64,000 bases of DNA, from the IMG/VR virus record IMGVR_UViG_3300043419_000459, positions 37,471-101,470 of that record; one strand, 5' to 3'. The notes under the pieces were generated by a model that was not told where the DNA came from, ran no database searches, and worked only from the letters and a program-made list of their open reading frames with translations. This DNA comes from a virus. This document shows, piece by piece, positions 7,541 through 15,099 of this stretch. Every line of letters begins with the position of its first letter. Position 1 is the stretch's first letter. Both the position numbers and the translations under genes were made by a program.

Positions 7541-7792
7541 CTATCTCTTTACGATTTTATTCTTTTTTAATTTTTGAACTGCAATTGATAATTCTTGTGG
7601 TGTCATTCCCAATGCATCTACTAATTTTGCAATCACCAATTGTTCTTTTTTTCTGGATAAGTTATATGATTTAATAACTTGCAATGCTCTATCTAAAAAT
7701 CTTTCAACTTTAGCCGGTATTGCAGTATCCATATCTTCTATGGATTCTTTTTTTATTTCTTTAACAGGTATCAAATTTATTAACTTTGCCAT
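7541..7792 (-). CDS. Hypothetical small basic protein
   Basis: An 83-aa protein. It has a basic N-terminus (MAKLINLIPVKEIKKE), followed by two or three predicted helices (AKVERFLDRALQVIKSYN; KKEQLVIAKLVDALGM; TPQELSIAVQKLKKNKIVKR). The last two helices have the spacing of a compact helix-turn-helix or winged-helix-like unit, but no clear DNA-binding signature is visible. It is co-directional with the neighbours, 13 nt after the leucine-rich-repeat gene upstream and 3 nt before the 142-aa gene. The function is unknown. Confidence 0.55.
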   Translation of the reverse strand: MAKLINLIPVKEIKKESIEDMDTAIPAKVERFLDRALQVIKSYNLSRKKEQLVIAKLVDALGMTPQELSIAVQKLKKNKIVKR

Positions 7793-7805
7793 TTTATTTT
7801 ATTTT

Positions 7806-8660
7806 TTATACTCCACAAGGGTCAACTGAGATTATTTCACCTCTACTACCACTTACTTCAAATTTAATTGAACCATCTCCATCTAATCTATACCAACCAT
7901 CGATTGCAGGATTCCATGCATCTGAATTTTGATATAATCTATTACCAACTTCTATTGCCGAACCACTTGCAATATATCGGTCTACTGTATAGTTACTAGC
8001 ACATATATTAGTTTGAAGTAGTTCGTATGCTACGTTTATCATAGTATGATTACCATTTGTAATATCAAAACTCCAATTTCTTGAATTAAGTACAAAAAGT
8101 GAATCTCTTCCTATTTCGCCGGGTGTCGAATTAGTTCCACCATGAATTTCTACATATCCATCTTCCACACTACCACTAGCTAATTCTAAAAGAATGTTAT
8201 CAACTGTGGTTTGAGTAAAAGCACAATTGGAAACTATTACTTCATTTCCATCAAATCCTATTGGTTGTGTTCTAGATATTATTAATTCGGTTAATTGGGT
8301 ATTACCACTAAAATCAATTGTAGTTAATAAAGGTAAGTTAGTTATATCTACCGAACCTGTTAAATTGCAATCATCAAAATCTATAAATTCCAACGATGTA
8401 CAATCTGATAAATCAGGGAATCCTGCTGAAAAATTACTATCACTAACACGAAGTGTTTGTAATGAGGTACATCCACTTACATTAATAGATGTTAAACTAT
8501 CGGTACCAGTTCCGGGTATATCGTTACGGTCTACATCAATAAGAGTAAGTGATGACATTCCAGAAAAATCAACAGATGTTAAACTATTGTAATCTGCTTG
8601 AAAACTTTGTATATTTGTTAGGTTTTGTAAACCTGTAAATGAAGTTATTGTTGCTCCCAT
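7806..8660 (-). CDS. Leucine-rich-repeat surface-type protein
   Basis: A 284-aa protein. Residues 1-130 contain about six repeats of the pattern L-x-x-h-x-h-x-x-(N/D)-x-L-(T/S)-S-h-x-h-S (for example NIQSFQADYNSLTSVDFSGM, then LTSINVSGCTSLQTLRVSDS), i.e. BspA-like leucine-rich repeats common in Bacteroidota surface proteins. Residues about 135-185 form a variant repeat. The C-terminal 80 residues are beta-rich (IASGSAIEVGNRLYQN, GWYRLDGDGSIKFEVSGSRG) and could be a small trimerisation or carbohydrate-binding domain. There is no signal peptide, as expected for a virion protein. It is in the same reading frame as the preceding PKD-like gene, separated by TAA-AAA-TAA. A head decoration or receptor-contact role is likely. 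Confidence 0.7.
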   Translation of the reverse strand: MGATITSFTGLQNLTNIQSFQADYNSLTSVDFSGMSSLTLIDVDRNDIPGTGTDSLTSINVSGCTSLQTLRVSDSNFSAGFPDLSDCTSLEFIDFDDCNLTGSVDITNLPLLTTIDFSGNTQLTELIISRTQPIGFDGNEVIVSNCAFTQTTVDNILLELASGSVEDGYVEIHGGTNSTPGEIGRDSLFVLNSRNWSFDITNGNHTMINVAYELLQTNICASNYTVDRYIASGSAIEVGNRLYQNSDAWNPAIDGWYRLDGDGSIKFEVSGSRGEIISVDPCGV

Positions 8661-8672
8661 AATATTTTATTT

Positions 8673-9149
8673 TTAATCGTCGCCGTTGAATTCTAAATAG
8701 GTTACTAAACTTATATCATCGAAACATAATCTAACCGTATATTCTGTATCTGTATCTGGATAATTGTGATTTATTTCAACTTGGTTTACACCATCTACTT
8801 CACCAGTTTCAGTTTCACCATCACCCCAAACTATTGTGTAGTTAGTTGGTGCAGATGTGTTAATCCAAAATGTACAATCATTTCCATCGGTTGTGTTGTT
8901 TACAAATTCAATACAACCGGATGGTAATTCACTTTGTTCTTGTTGGATAATTCCCCCACCACCATTACTTGCTGCTACTGCCATAGCTTCAGCCTGTGTC
9001 CTAGCTGCTTCTTGTATTAAATGTATTGCAATTCTTTGTTCTGCAATTTCATTTAGATATATTCTATATTGTCTTTCAACCTCATATTGTGGGACTTTAT
9101 TCATTTCTGGCAAAGTAGAAAACTGATGCCAACTCATTTCATTAACCAT
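8673..9149 (-). CDS. PKD-domain-like protein, head module
   Basis: A 158-aa protein. Residues 1-65 are helical and hydrophilic (YRIYLNEIAEQRIAIHLIQE), then a Gly/Gln hinge (about 62-75). Residues about 80-158 form a PKD/Ig-like beta-sandwich with the characteristic TIVWGDGETETG strand-turn and a later NHNYPDTDTEYTVRLCF strand; 'WGDG' and 'H-x-Y' are PKD hallmarks. The domain ends LVTYLEFNGDD, after which Bacteroidota surface proteins often continue into leucine-rich repeats. That is what the next gene encodes, in frame after two stops. It follows the prohead protease by 7 nt in the minus direction. Inferred role: virion anchor for the leucine-rich-repeat protein. Confidence 0.65.
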   Translation of the reverse strand: MVNEMSWHQFSTLPEMNKVPQYEVERQYRIYLNEIAEQRIAIHLIQEAARTQAEAMAVAASNGGGGIIQQEQSELPSGCIEFVNNTTDGNDCTFWINTSAPTNYTIVWGDGETETGEVDGVNQVEINHNYPDTDTEYTVRLCFDDISLVTYLEFNGDD

Positions 9150-9156
9150 CTCTATA

Positions 9157-9747
9157 TTAGTTTAATTCTATTATAATTTCTCTCATTAAATCTTGTGACT
9201 TACACCACTTACCACATTCCTCTGCTACTTTTGCCCATTGTTTTGATTCGTTCATAGGAGCCATAAATGCACCATGTGTTGATGGGTTGGATACAAAGTC
9301 CCAACCAACCAATTCGAAGTCTTCCTGAACCATTAATGTACCATCATTGAGTTCTTTTACTGAACCCAATCCTCTACTACTAATACCCAAACGAATATTG
9401 TTTTTCAATAATTCTTTTAATATATTTCCAGATGGAGTTGAAAGTATTTCTACCACACCACATACATCATCCCCTTCCCAATAGATTTCTCTAATGTTAT
9501 GAGATACATTTTTTAAATTGATTACGGGAGAATCTGGATGGTCTAACTCACCAAGAGCTCTTCTTTCCTTAATAAGTTGTTCGTATTTCTTACACTCTCT
9601 TTCTAAGATTTCTTTTGGATATCTTCTATGATTTTGATTTGGAGCACCTGCTCTTTGTAGGATTCCCTTAACTAAATAAGTTCCGTTTTCTTCTTGTTGA
9701 AGTTTTGCTTCAAACAGATGGGTTTCTATTAATAATCCTTTATTCAT
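9157..9747 (-). CDS. 21: Prohead core protease (T4 gp21-like, peptidase family S77)
   Basis: A 196-aa protein, near T4 gp21 length (212 aa). The catalytic motifs of the herpesvirus-assemblin-like S77 family are visible: GELDHP with His70 and GISSRG with Ser123/Ser124, followed by FELVGWDFVSNPST, where the conserved 'D-h-V-x-x-P-x' block lies. NQNHRRYPKEIL near residue 38 is the conserved 'N-x-N-x-R-x-Y' region upstream of the His. It cleaves scaffold and capsid N-termini during maturation. It is encoded between the portal and the scaffold/capsid genes as in T4, and its start overlaps the stop of the preceding gene by 1 nt (translational coupling). Confidence 0.93.
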   Translation of the reverse strand: MNKGLLIETHLFEAKLQQEENGTYLVKGILQRAGAPNQNHRRYPKEILERECKKYEQLIKERRALGELDHPDSPVINLKNVSHNIREIYWEGDDVCGVVEILSTPSGNILKELLKNNIRLGISSRGLGSVKELNDGTLMVQEDFELVGWDFVSNPSTHGAFMAPMNESKQWAKVAEECGKWCKSQDLMREIIIELN

Positions 9748-10139
9748 TATTTTAAATCCTTTTTAACTTTTTCAATTGCCGAACCACTCATTGGTGTCCA
9801 AGATTTGATAAGTATGGTCTTTAATTGATTTTTCAATTCAGTTTCATCTAGCTCACCATTTGTACTATCCACCATTTTAATTATCTGCGTCTTAATATAC
9901 CCCATATTAACAATATCCTCTGCGGTATTATTGTCAATTCCTTTTTTCGGGTCAATCATTTTAGATATATCTTCAATTACATTTTTATTATCTGCAATCG
10001 AATCTAAAATACTTTTAACCTGTTTTTTATAATTTGGTTTTCCTTGGAAATATTTCATTCCTTTTTGTGCCAAATCTACGATATAATAAAAGATAATCTT
10101 ACCAATGAGTATAGAACCAATTGTGGTCATTACACCCAA
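9747..10139 (-). CDS. Hypothetical protein with N-terminal membrane segment
   Basis: A 130-aa protein of unknown function. Residues about 5-25 (TTIGSILIGKIIFYYIVDLA) form one hydrophobic helix, possibly a transmembrane anchor. The rest is hydrophilic and helical (KKQVKSILDSIADNKNVIED and on). A start at Met4 would barely change it. It precedes and overlaps the protease gene by 1 nt. A membrane-attached prohead initiator would fit, because T4 proheads assemble on the inner membrane via a membrane protein (gp40), but there is no sequence evidence for homology. Confidence 0.55.
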   Translation of the reverse strand: MGVMTTIGSILIGKIIFYYIVDLAQKGMKYFQGKPNYKKQVKSILDSIADNKNVIEDISKMIDPKKGIDNNTAEDIVNMGYIKTQIIKMVDSTNGELDETELKNQLKTILIKSWTPMSGSAIEKVKKDLK

Positions 10140-10153
10140 TATAAGATTCTCAT

Positions 10154-10462
10154 CTACTTTTTTTTTTCTTCGTTTTTAGCTCTTAATGCTGCTAAATCGG
10201 AACCTTCTATTTCACCATCCTTATCGACATCAATTTTCTTTTGGCCGGCAGTTAGTTCTGCTTCGTTATATCCCCTCAATCTACCTTCTGATTTTGCTTT
10301 CGATGCTTTATCTACCGCATTAAAAAATGCTTTCTTTTCATCATCAGACATATCTCCCAATGATTTACCGGTTTTATCTAACATATGTTTAAACAATTGT
10401 TGATAATCATTTTCTTCTTTTACAACTTGTCTAATAAGTTCTTTTAATTCTGTATGTTTCAT
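10154..10462 (-). CDS. Small protein with EF-hand-like calcium loop
   Basis: A 102-aa hydrophilic protein. DVDKDGEIEGSDLAALR near residues 78-94 fits a single EF-hand/dockerin-type calcium loop (D-x-D-x-D-G-x-I-x-x-x-D-L). The preceding helix KAKSEGRLRGYNEAELTAGQ and an N-terminal amphipathic helix (TELKELIRQVVKEEN) complete it. Its start overlaps the stop of the next upstream gene by 1 nt. The N-terminal 'LKE-h-IRQ-h-V-x-E' helix resembles one inside the adjacent 198-aa protein (KEKIRQIVREKM), suggesting a shared binding partner in the prohead core. The function is not known. Confidence 0.55.
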   Translation of the reverse strand: MKHTELKELIRQVVKEENDYQQLFKHMLDKTGKSLGDMSDDEKKAFFNAVDKASKAKSEGRLRGYNEAELTAGQKKIDVDKDGEIEGSDLAALRAKNEEKKK

Positions 10463-11058
10463 TATTCTGATATTTGTCTGATTTTTTGGTCTAATTTAAT
10501 TAGTCTTTCTTTTATACTATAAATATGACCATTTGTCCTTTTCCAATAAGATTTATTATCAACACCACTTTCATTTTTTATTTTACCATACCAATTAAGA
10601 AATCTTTCCATTTCTTTCAATTGTTTGTTGATATTGGATATACCTCTACCAATTTTAGCCTGTGCGGTTGATTCCTCATTTTTCAAATCCAACCAACGAT
10701 TTTCACTTACTACACTATATCCCGTTAAATCAGCTTGTCTTTTACCTTTTTTCTTTTCGTTTTCAGGTTTACCAAATGCAGCTGGTGTGTTGTATCCTTG
10801 TACATTTCCGGTTACATTCATTTCATCAATCATTTTTTCTCTAACAATTTGACGAATTTTCTCTTTAAGTTGTTTAATTTGTTCTTCCTTTTTATCAGGT
10901 AATCCTTTATGAGAAGTAGATGCAAAATCTTTAACATCTTTGTCAGACATATCCGCTGCTACTTTTGCAACTTCCGGTGATGGGTTTTCCATATCACCTT
11001 TTTGAGCGGCGTGAACCATACCCATAAATCTTTGTTGTGCTTTTGATACTGCTGGCAT
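10462..11058 (-). CDS. Putative prohead-associated protein with DUF3008-like N-terminus
   Basis: A 198-aa basic protein. Residues 1-40 (MPAVSKAQQRFMGMVHAAQKGD and on) match the short 'P-A-x-SKAQQ-x-h-x-G-x-h' start found in small phage and bacterial proteins of unknown function (DUF3008-like). A middle helix LKEKIRQIVREKM (about 63-75), a Lys-rich linker and a C-terminal helical pair (NINKQLKEMERFLNWYGKIK; SIKERLIKLDQKIRQISE) follow. No enzymatic motif is seen. It lies between portal-side genes and the protease, where T4 relatives carry small core proteins (gp67, gp68). A structural core role is inferred. An exact copy of the promoter motif lies within this gene at 10518-10526. Confidence 0.5.
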   Translation of the reverse strand: MPAVSKAQQRFMGMVHAAQKGDMENPSPEVAKVAADMSDKDVKDFASTSHKGLPDKKEEQIKQLKEKIRQIVREKMIDEMNVTGNVQGYNTPAAFGKPENEKKKGKRQADLTGYSVVSENRWLDLKNEESTAQAKIGRGISNINKQLKEMERFLNWYGKIKNESGVDNKSYWKRTNGHIYSIKERLIKLDQKIRQISE

Positions 11059-11069
11059 TTTAGATAAAT

Positions 11070-11297
11070 TTAAGCTAATACATAAACAGAACCACCATTA
11101 GTTACTGAAATACTTTTAACATAGCAAGGAAATACTTCTCCCGCTGCTAAATGTGCTAATGAAATCGTTGTATTACCTTCCAATGTAATTGTACCAGTCA
11201 CACCATTTACAGGTAAAACACCCCAAACTCTATCTATTAAAGAGGCAGAGCCAGATGTTACTAATTTTGCGTTATATGCTCTATAATTTGCACTCAT
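11070..11297 (-). CDS. Small beta-rich protein, possible decoration protein
   Basis: A 75-aa protein rich in Val, Ser, Thr and Gly with alternating strands (KLVTSGSASLIDRVWGVLPV; GTITLEGNTTISLAHLAAGE; FPCYVKSISVTNGGSVYVLA). This looks like a compact beta-barrel or spike-like virion protein. There is no signal peptide and there are no charged helices. It sits 11 nt upstream of the DUF3008-like gene and 4 nt after the helical core-like gene. The family is not recognised; a capsid decoration or small trimeric structural protein would fit size and composition. Confidence 0.55.
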   Translation of the reverse strand: MSANYRAYNAKLVTSGSASLIDRVWGVLPVNGVTGTITLEGNTTISLAHLAAGEVFPCYVKSISVTNGGSVYVLA

Positions 11298-11301
11298 AAT
11301 T

Positions 11302-12177
11302 TTATTTTTTTATCGATTCTTTTAACTCTTTTAACAACTCATATGTCATCATCATTGCTGATAAGTGTTGTTCTTTGATTTTTTTAACCGATTTTATTTT
11401 TTTAATATTTGAAATCGTTTCTGCTAATTTAATTTTAGTTACCTTATCGTTAATGTTAGAACCAACTTCTTTTAATGAATTTACTAATTTGGTTACTTCT
11501 TCATTAACATATTGATTTAATTTACCAGTATTATTGATATTGTTAATATATTCTCTCAATAATCCTTTTTGGTCTTCAGTTAAATTTTTGTATTTAGTAT
11601 TAAAAGATTCTACTAATAATTTGTATGATACTGCTCTTAAATCTTCATCTTGCTTTCTATATTCTTCTAAAACCGCATCTTTTACTTTTACTTCTTTATT
11701 TTGAATAGAAGAATTGATAATATTTTCGGCAATAGTGAATCTAGACGATACTATATCAGTTGGGTCAAATTGTTCATTAGATGTAACCGTTTCAAATATC
11801 TTATAGATAGATGCAAGAGTTTTGTAATTTGATATTGGAGATTTAATAAACTCATCTAAATTGTAAGTTTCCTTAATTTCTTTAATAAGATTATACTTTT
11901 CTTTTGTAAGTTTTTTCTCATCAATTTTTTTACGAGCTTCTAATATCGTATTGATAAATTGTTCAGCTTTTGATTCCGAATTATATTTTTCGTTAATCAA
12001 ATATTGATATAACTTTAATTCTTTAGATAACTCTTTTTTAGAGTTAAAATGTTCTTTTAAAATCTTTTCCGCAATTGATTTGTTAGCAGACATGATTTCG
12101 GAAGTAATTTGTCTTACTAATAATTCAAATATAAATCCAGTATTTTTAAACTTCGAATGTTTTATTTTTTTCATCAA
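11302..12177 (-). CDS. Helical protein next to the portal, probable prohead core/scaffold component
   Basis: A 291-aa, Lys/Glu/Ile/Asn-rich, almost entirely helical protein. The N-terminus KHSKFKNTGFIFELLVRQIT is the most conserved-looking part; similar 'K-x-KNTG-h-h-FELL-x-RQ-h-T' starts occur in phage proteins encoded between portal and protease. Long helices follow (residues 60-120, 190-291). It starts 44 nt after the portal stop with an exact promoter-like motif at 12196-12204. A role as an internal core protein comparable to T4 gp67/gpalt neighbours is inferred only from location and composition. Confidence 0.5.
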   Translation of the reverse strand: MMKKIKHSKFKNTGFIFELLVRQITSEIMSANKSIAEKILKEHFNSKKELSKELKLYQYLINEKYNSESKAEQFINTILEARKKIDEKKLTKEKYNLIKEIKETYNLDEFIKSPISNYKTLASIYKIFETVTSNEQFDPTDIVSSRFTIAENIINSSIQNKEVKVKDAVLEEYRKQDEDLRAVSYKLLVESFNTKYKNLTEDQKGLLREYINNINNTGKLNQYVNEEVTKLVNSLKEVGSNINDKVTKIKLAETISNIKKIKSVKKIKEQHLSAMMMTYELLKELKESIKK

Positions 12178-12195
12178 TTTGTCTAATTTGTCAGA

Positions 12196-12204
12196 TATAA
12201 ATAT
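12196..12204 (-). promoter_or_regulatory. Promoter-like motif ATATTTATA between portal and core gene
   Basis: Exact copy, 18 nt before the start at 12177, in the 44-nt gap after the portal stop codon. It reads ATATTTATA on the coding strand. Confidence 0.5.
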
Positions 12205-12221
12205 GTTTTTATATTACTTTA

Positions 12222-13967
12222 TTACTCTTTTGTTAAATCTTCGGTTAAAATAGTCTTTTTATTACCATTCATATCTTTAAATATTTCTAAATATGAATTT
12301 TTTCTTGGTTTATATTTTACCGAACCTTCTTTTGCCTTTAAAGTTTTAATACCCAATGGGTCTCTACCCTCTGGGTGGTCATCTTTACCATATCTAACAG
12401 GGTCTTTTGGTCTACCTACATTGCCATCTTCTTCCAATTCCGTTTTTAATCTATTTAATTCTTCTTCTACATTTGTGGGGCCGTCTGTTCCGGTTTCTTT
12501 TGCAGGGTCAACACCTTGTGTTTCAATTGATGTTAAACGGAATTGTTGTTTTGTATCATCTAATACTGCAAGTGTTAATTCATCTTGCTCATCTTTCGCC
12601 ATTTTCATTACCGTCTCATACATCCATTCTTTAGAAAACATTTTTGTTTGTTGCATTTGTTGAATCAATGCTACTTTTGAAGTATACAATTCAACTTGCT
12701 CTTGCTCATATATTTTAGATGGAATGGTCAATTCTATTGTAAAATTAGTTAAATTATCATCATCTATACCTTGTGCGTATAAATGAACAATTGCAATTTT
12801 AGTTAATTCCGAAATTAAAACTCTTTGAATTCTTTCAATTGTTTTTGCAAATCTAACATCCATTGAAGCAAGAGTTGCTTTACCATTCGTTTCTTCTTCA
12901 TATCCTAAATATGCTTTTGGAATTTTTAAAGCTGACATCAATTTACCCTTTAAGTAGTTAATATCATCAATCATATTATATTCCAATCCCTTTAAGGTAT
13001 CAATTGAAGTACCATTATCATTACCACGTACAGGCATATAGTAATCTTCAATTAAATTTTGTACATTATACTTTAAATTATATTCACCGGTTCTCTCATC
13101 AACGAAAGGAACTTTTTTCGATGCGTTGATAATTTTCTGCATGTAATTGTCTACCTCATTTGGTGGAATATTGCCTACATCAATTTTAAATATTCTTTTT
13201 TCAGGAGCTCTCATTACTCTATGAATCAACATAGCATCCTCCATCAACATTAATTGTTTCCAAACTCGTCTCGCACCTTCAATCATAGATTTACCATATG
13301 GTAAAAAGTTTGAATCCGAATTTAAACGAAAATGCGCCATTTCATAGTTTTCAAATTCTTTTTTTGGACTCTGACCATATCCACCTAATGGGTTTTGATA
13401 TGGTGCGTATATAAACTTAACTCTTTGTGGGTTTTCTGGGTCAAATCCCTCTACTCTGTTAACTTCATATGTAGACAGTGCCATCACATTAACAATACCA
13501 ATTTTTTCTGCCATTTCCAATTGTAAAAAGAAATCACCATATTTTACTAAATTTCTTGTCCAAGGCCATAAGTTAAATTCAATGTTCATTATATCATAGA
13601 ACAAATTTTCTAATATTTGTTTTACATTGTCATCCGGATGATGAATTTTTAAAACATTTCCTTGTTCATTTCTGGCAGTACATTCGTCTGCATATACATC
13701 CAATGCCGATGATAATATGGGGTCAGTATCCATTGAATCGTAGTCTCTAAACAAGTCAATTCTAACTTGTTGATATGCCATCGATGATTCCAATTGACCA
13801 GTTCCGTAGTTTGTTACTTTTAACTTTAAAAATCTATCAACTAAATTTGTTGTCATATTTTGATACTCATCTGTATCAATAACTTTAACACCACTCTCTG
13901 TTTTACGAACAATGGTATTAGTTGAAAATAATTTTTGTAACCTACTAAATACTGATTTATCTGCCAT
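12222..13967 (-). CDS. 20: Portal vertex protein (T4 gp20-like)
   Basis: A 581-aa protein, close to T4 gp20 (524 aa). Diagnostic segments of T4-type portals are present: YRQQ-like AYQQVRIDLFRDYDSMDTDP (about 64-83) followed by ILSSALDVYADECT, AHFRLNSDSNFLPYGKSMIE, ARRVWKQLMLMEDAMLIHRVMRAPEKRIFKIDVGNIPP (from about 228) and LKIPKAYLGYEEE. The 'R-x-x-W-K-x-L-x-x-h-EDA-x-h-h-YR-h-x-RAPE-R' block is the most conserved part of gp20. The dodecamer forms the DNA entry ring and binds the terminase. The C-terminus (about 480-581) is a polar, probably disordered extension. A variant promoter motif and an AT-rich hairpin precede it. Confidence 0.94.
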   Translation of the reverse strand: MADKSVFSRLQKLFSTNTIVRKTESGVKVIDTDEYQNMTTNLVDRFLKLKVTNYGTGQLESSMAYQQVRIDLFRDYDSMDTDPILSSALDVYADECTARNEQGNVLKIHHPDDNVKQILENLFYDIMNIEFNLWPWTRNLVKYGDFFLQLEMAEKIGIVNVMALSTYEVNRVEGFDPENPQRVKFIYAPYQNPLGGYGQSPKKEFENYEMAHFRLNSDSNFLPYGKSMIEGARRVWKQLMLMEDAMLIHRVMRAPEKRIFKIDVGNIPPNEVDNYMQKIINASKKVPFVDERTGEYNLKYNVQNLIEDYYMPVRGNDNGTSIDTLKGLEYNMIDDINYLKGKLMSALKIPKAYLGYEEETNGKATLASMDVRFAKTIERIQRVLISELTKIAIVHLYAQGIDDDNLTNFTIELTIPSKIYEQEQVELYTSKVALIQQMQQTKMFSKEWMYETVMKMAKDEQDELTLAVLDDTKQQFRLTSIETQGVDPAKETGTDGPTNVEEELNRLKTELEEDGNVGRPKDPVRYGKDDHPEGRDPLGIKTLKAKEGSVKYKPRKNSYLEIFKDMNGNKKTILTEDLTKE

Positions 13968-13987
13968 TTTTGTATAATTCTATTTTT

Positions 13988-14025
13988 CTAAATATAAGGA
14001 AAATATTTGGTTTTTCCAAATTTTA
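13988..14025 (-). repeat. Hairpin-plus-promoter element, copy A
   Basis: On the coding strand, the stop codon of the upstream gene runs into an AT-rich imperfect hairpin (TTTGG / CCAAA core, 14006-14010 and 14016-14020), then TATATTTAG at 13988-13996, a one-mismatch promoter motif 20 nt before the portal start. The whole 38-bp block is nearly the same as 54838-54877, with a 2-nt gap and a few substitutions. Confidence 0.55.
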
Positions 14026-15066
14026 CCACTTTCTACAACTCCAATATCTTGCCTTATGTCTTGGTCCTGGATTATCACAGTTATGTCTTGCTCTAAAATT
14101 TCTTCTTCTACCAGGATTATTTTTTTTAATTTTTACTCCCTTTTGGCCAAAGTTTACTTTTACAACATTACCAGATGGATTTTTTACATATACTTTGAAT
14201 TTCTTAACATCACCGGCCATTGGTTTACCTAACTTAACATCTCTTCCTTGATATTCTGCTTCATGCATACAAGGACAAGTTACTTCATTTAAATCTTTTG
14301 CGTATGCTCTCATAAAAGAAATAAAATCTTCCATATCCTCATCTTCTACATCATATTCTTCGGGTTCAACTAGCCCATAATTTATGTCATCATCACTATC
14401 AATATCTTCATTTATAGGAACACAATTTGGTACCATCTTACCATTTTTCATTTTACCACCAACTTCTTTATATCCATCCCAACATTCGTGTAATGCATTT
14501 AGTTCTCCTAAACTTTCATTGCAAGTTTTCCAACCACCACCCTTTCCTTTATAATTTTTTGCTGCCCATCCATTTGCATAAGCTGATGGATAAACATCAA
14601 ATTTTCTTTTTGCAGCTGCTTTTGATGCCGCCCACTTACCCGGGTCTGTCGGACAATTCTTTTCTAAAAATAAATTTAGTTTTTCTTCTATCTTCATAGT
14701 TTCATTTTTTTTCTTTCCTTGACAATGTGCTTTTTGAGAGAAACCTTTTGGATTATTACAATCTATACTATTTTTATATTTTTCACTCCACTCTTCGTTT
14801 TTTGGTTTAGTAGAAACATATATCGGTGTTTTACCTTGTCCACTACTACTTTTACCACCCCTACCAGCATCATTTTGTGCAGCTCTCTTTCTACGAGTTG
14901 CACTCTCTTTTTCTTTTTTACTCATTCCGGCAGCTTTTGCAGCAGGAACACATTTTGCATAACCTTTTTTTTCTCCCGAAGTTCCACATGGTGGGTGTTT
15001 ACCATCGACCTTTTTGCCAATGTTTACCCATTTTTCTTTAAACCATTTATTTAAATCTTCGTTCAT
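14023..15066 (-). CDS. Multi-module basic, Cys-containing phage protein of unknown function
   Basis: A 347-aa protein of three small modules. Module 1 (1-70): KWFKEKWVNIGKK, PPCGTSGEKKGYAKCVPAAK, then MSKKEKESATRRKRAAQ, matching a DUF5872-like phage domain. Module 2 (about 120-185): CPTDPGKWAASKAAAKRKFD, VYPSAYANGWAAKNYK, a Lys-rich unit common in marine phages. Module 3 (about 275-347): GRDVKLGKPMAGDVKKFKVY, VKNPSGNVVKVNFGQKG, ending FRARHNCDNPGPRHKARYWS-C, a conserved phage C-terminal domain. An acidic linker lies at 225-260. Cysteines are paired in each module and could bind metal. It sits between terminase and portal, replacing the T4 tail sheath/tube position. No enzymatic activity can be assigned. 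Confidence 0.6.
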   Translation of the reverse strand: MNEDLNKWFKEKWVNIGKKVDGKHPPCGTSGEKKGYAKCVPAAKAAGMSKKEKESATRRKRAAQNDAGRGGKSSSGQGKTPIYVSTKPKNEEWSEKYKNSIDCNNPKGFSQKAHCQGKKKNETMKIEEKLNLFLEKNCPTDPGKWAASKAAAKRKFDVYPSAYANGWAAKNYKGKGGGWKTCNESLGELNALHECWDGYKEVGGKMKNGKMVPNCVPINEDIDSDDDINYGLVEPEEYDVEDEDMEDFISFMRAYAKDLNEVTCPCMHEAEYQGRDVKLGKPMAGDVKKFKVYVKNPSGNVVKVNFGQKGVKIKKNNPGRRRNFRARHNCDNPGPRHKARYWSCRKW

Positions 15067-15083
15067 CTATAAGAGTTTCAACA

Positions 15084-15092
15084 TATAAATAT
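15084..15092 (-). promoter_or_regulatory. Promoter-like motif ATATTTATA after terminase
   Basis: Exact copy in the 33-nt gap between the terminase stop and the start at 15066, 17 nt upstream of that start. Confidence 0.5.
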
Positions 15093-15099
15093 AAAAAAA

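Noticed and set aside
8661-8675. Stop-codon recoding joining the PKD and leucine-rich-repeat genes
   Set aside because: Two TAA codons lie between them, TAA is used as a normal stop elsewhere in the window, and an ATG with A-rich leader starts the second gene.
10518-10526. Intragenic exact copy of the promoter-like motif
   Set aside because: It lies within the 198-aa coding region, 56 nt from the next gene start; it may act, but one such hit is expected by chance in AT-rich DNA, so it was not listed as a promoter.
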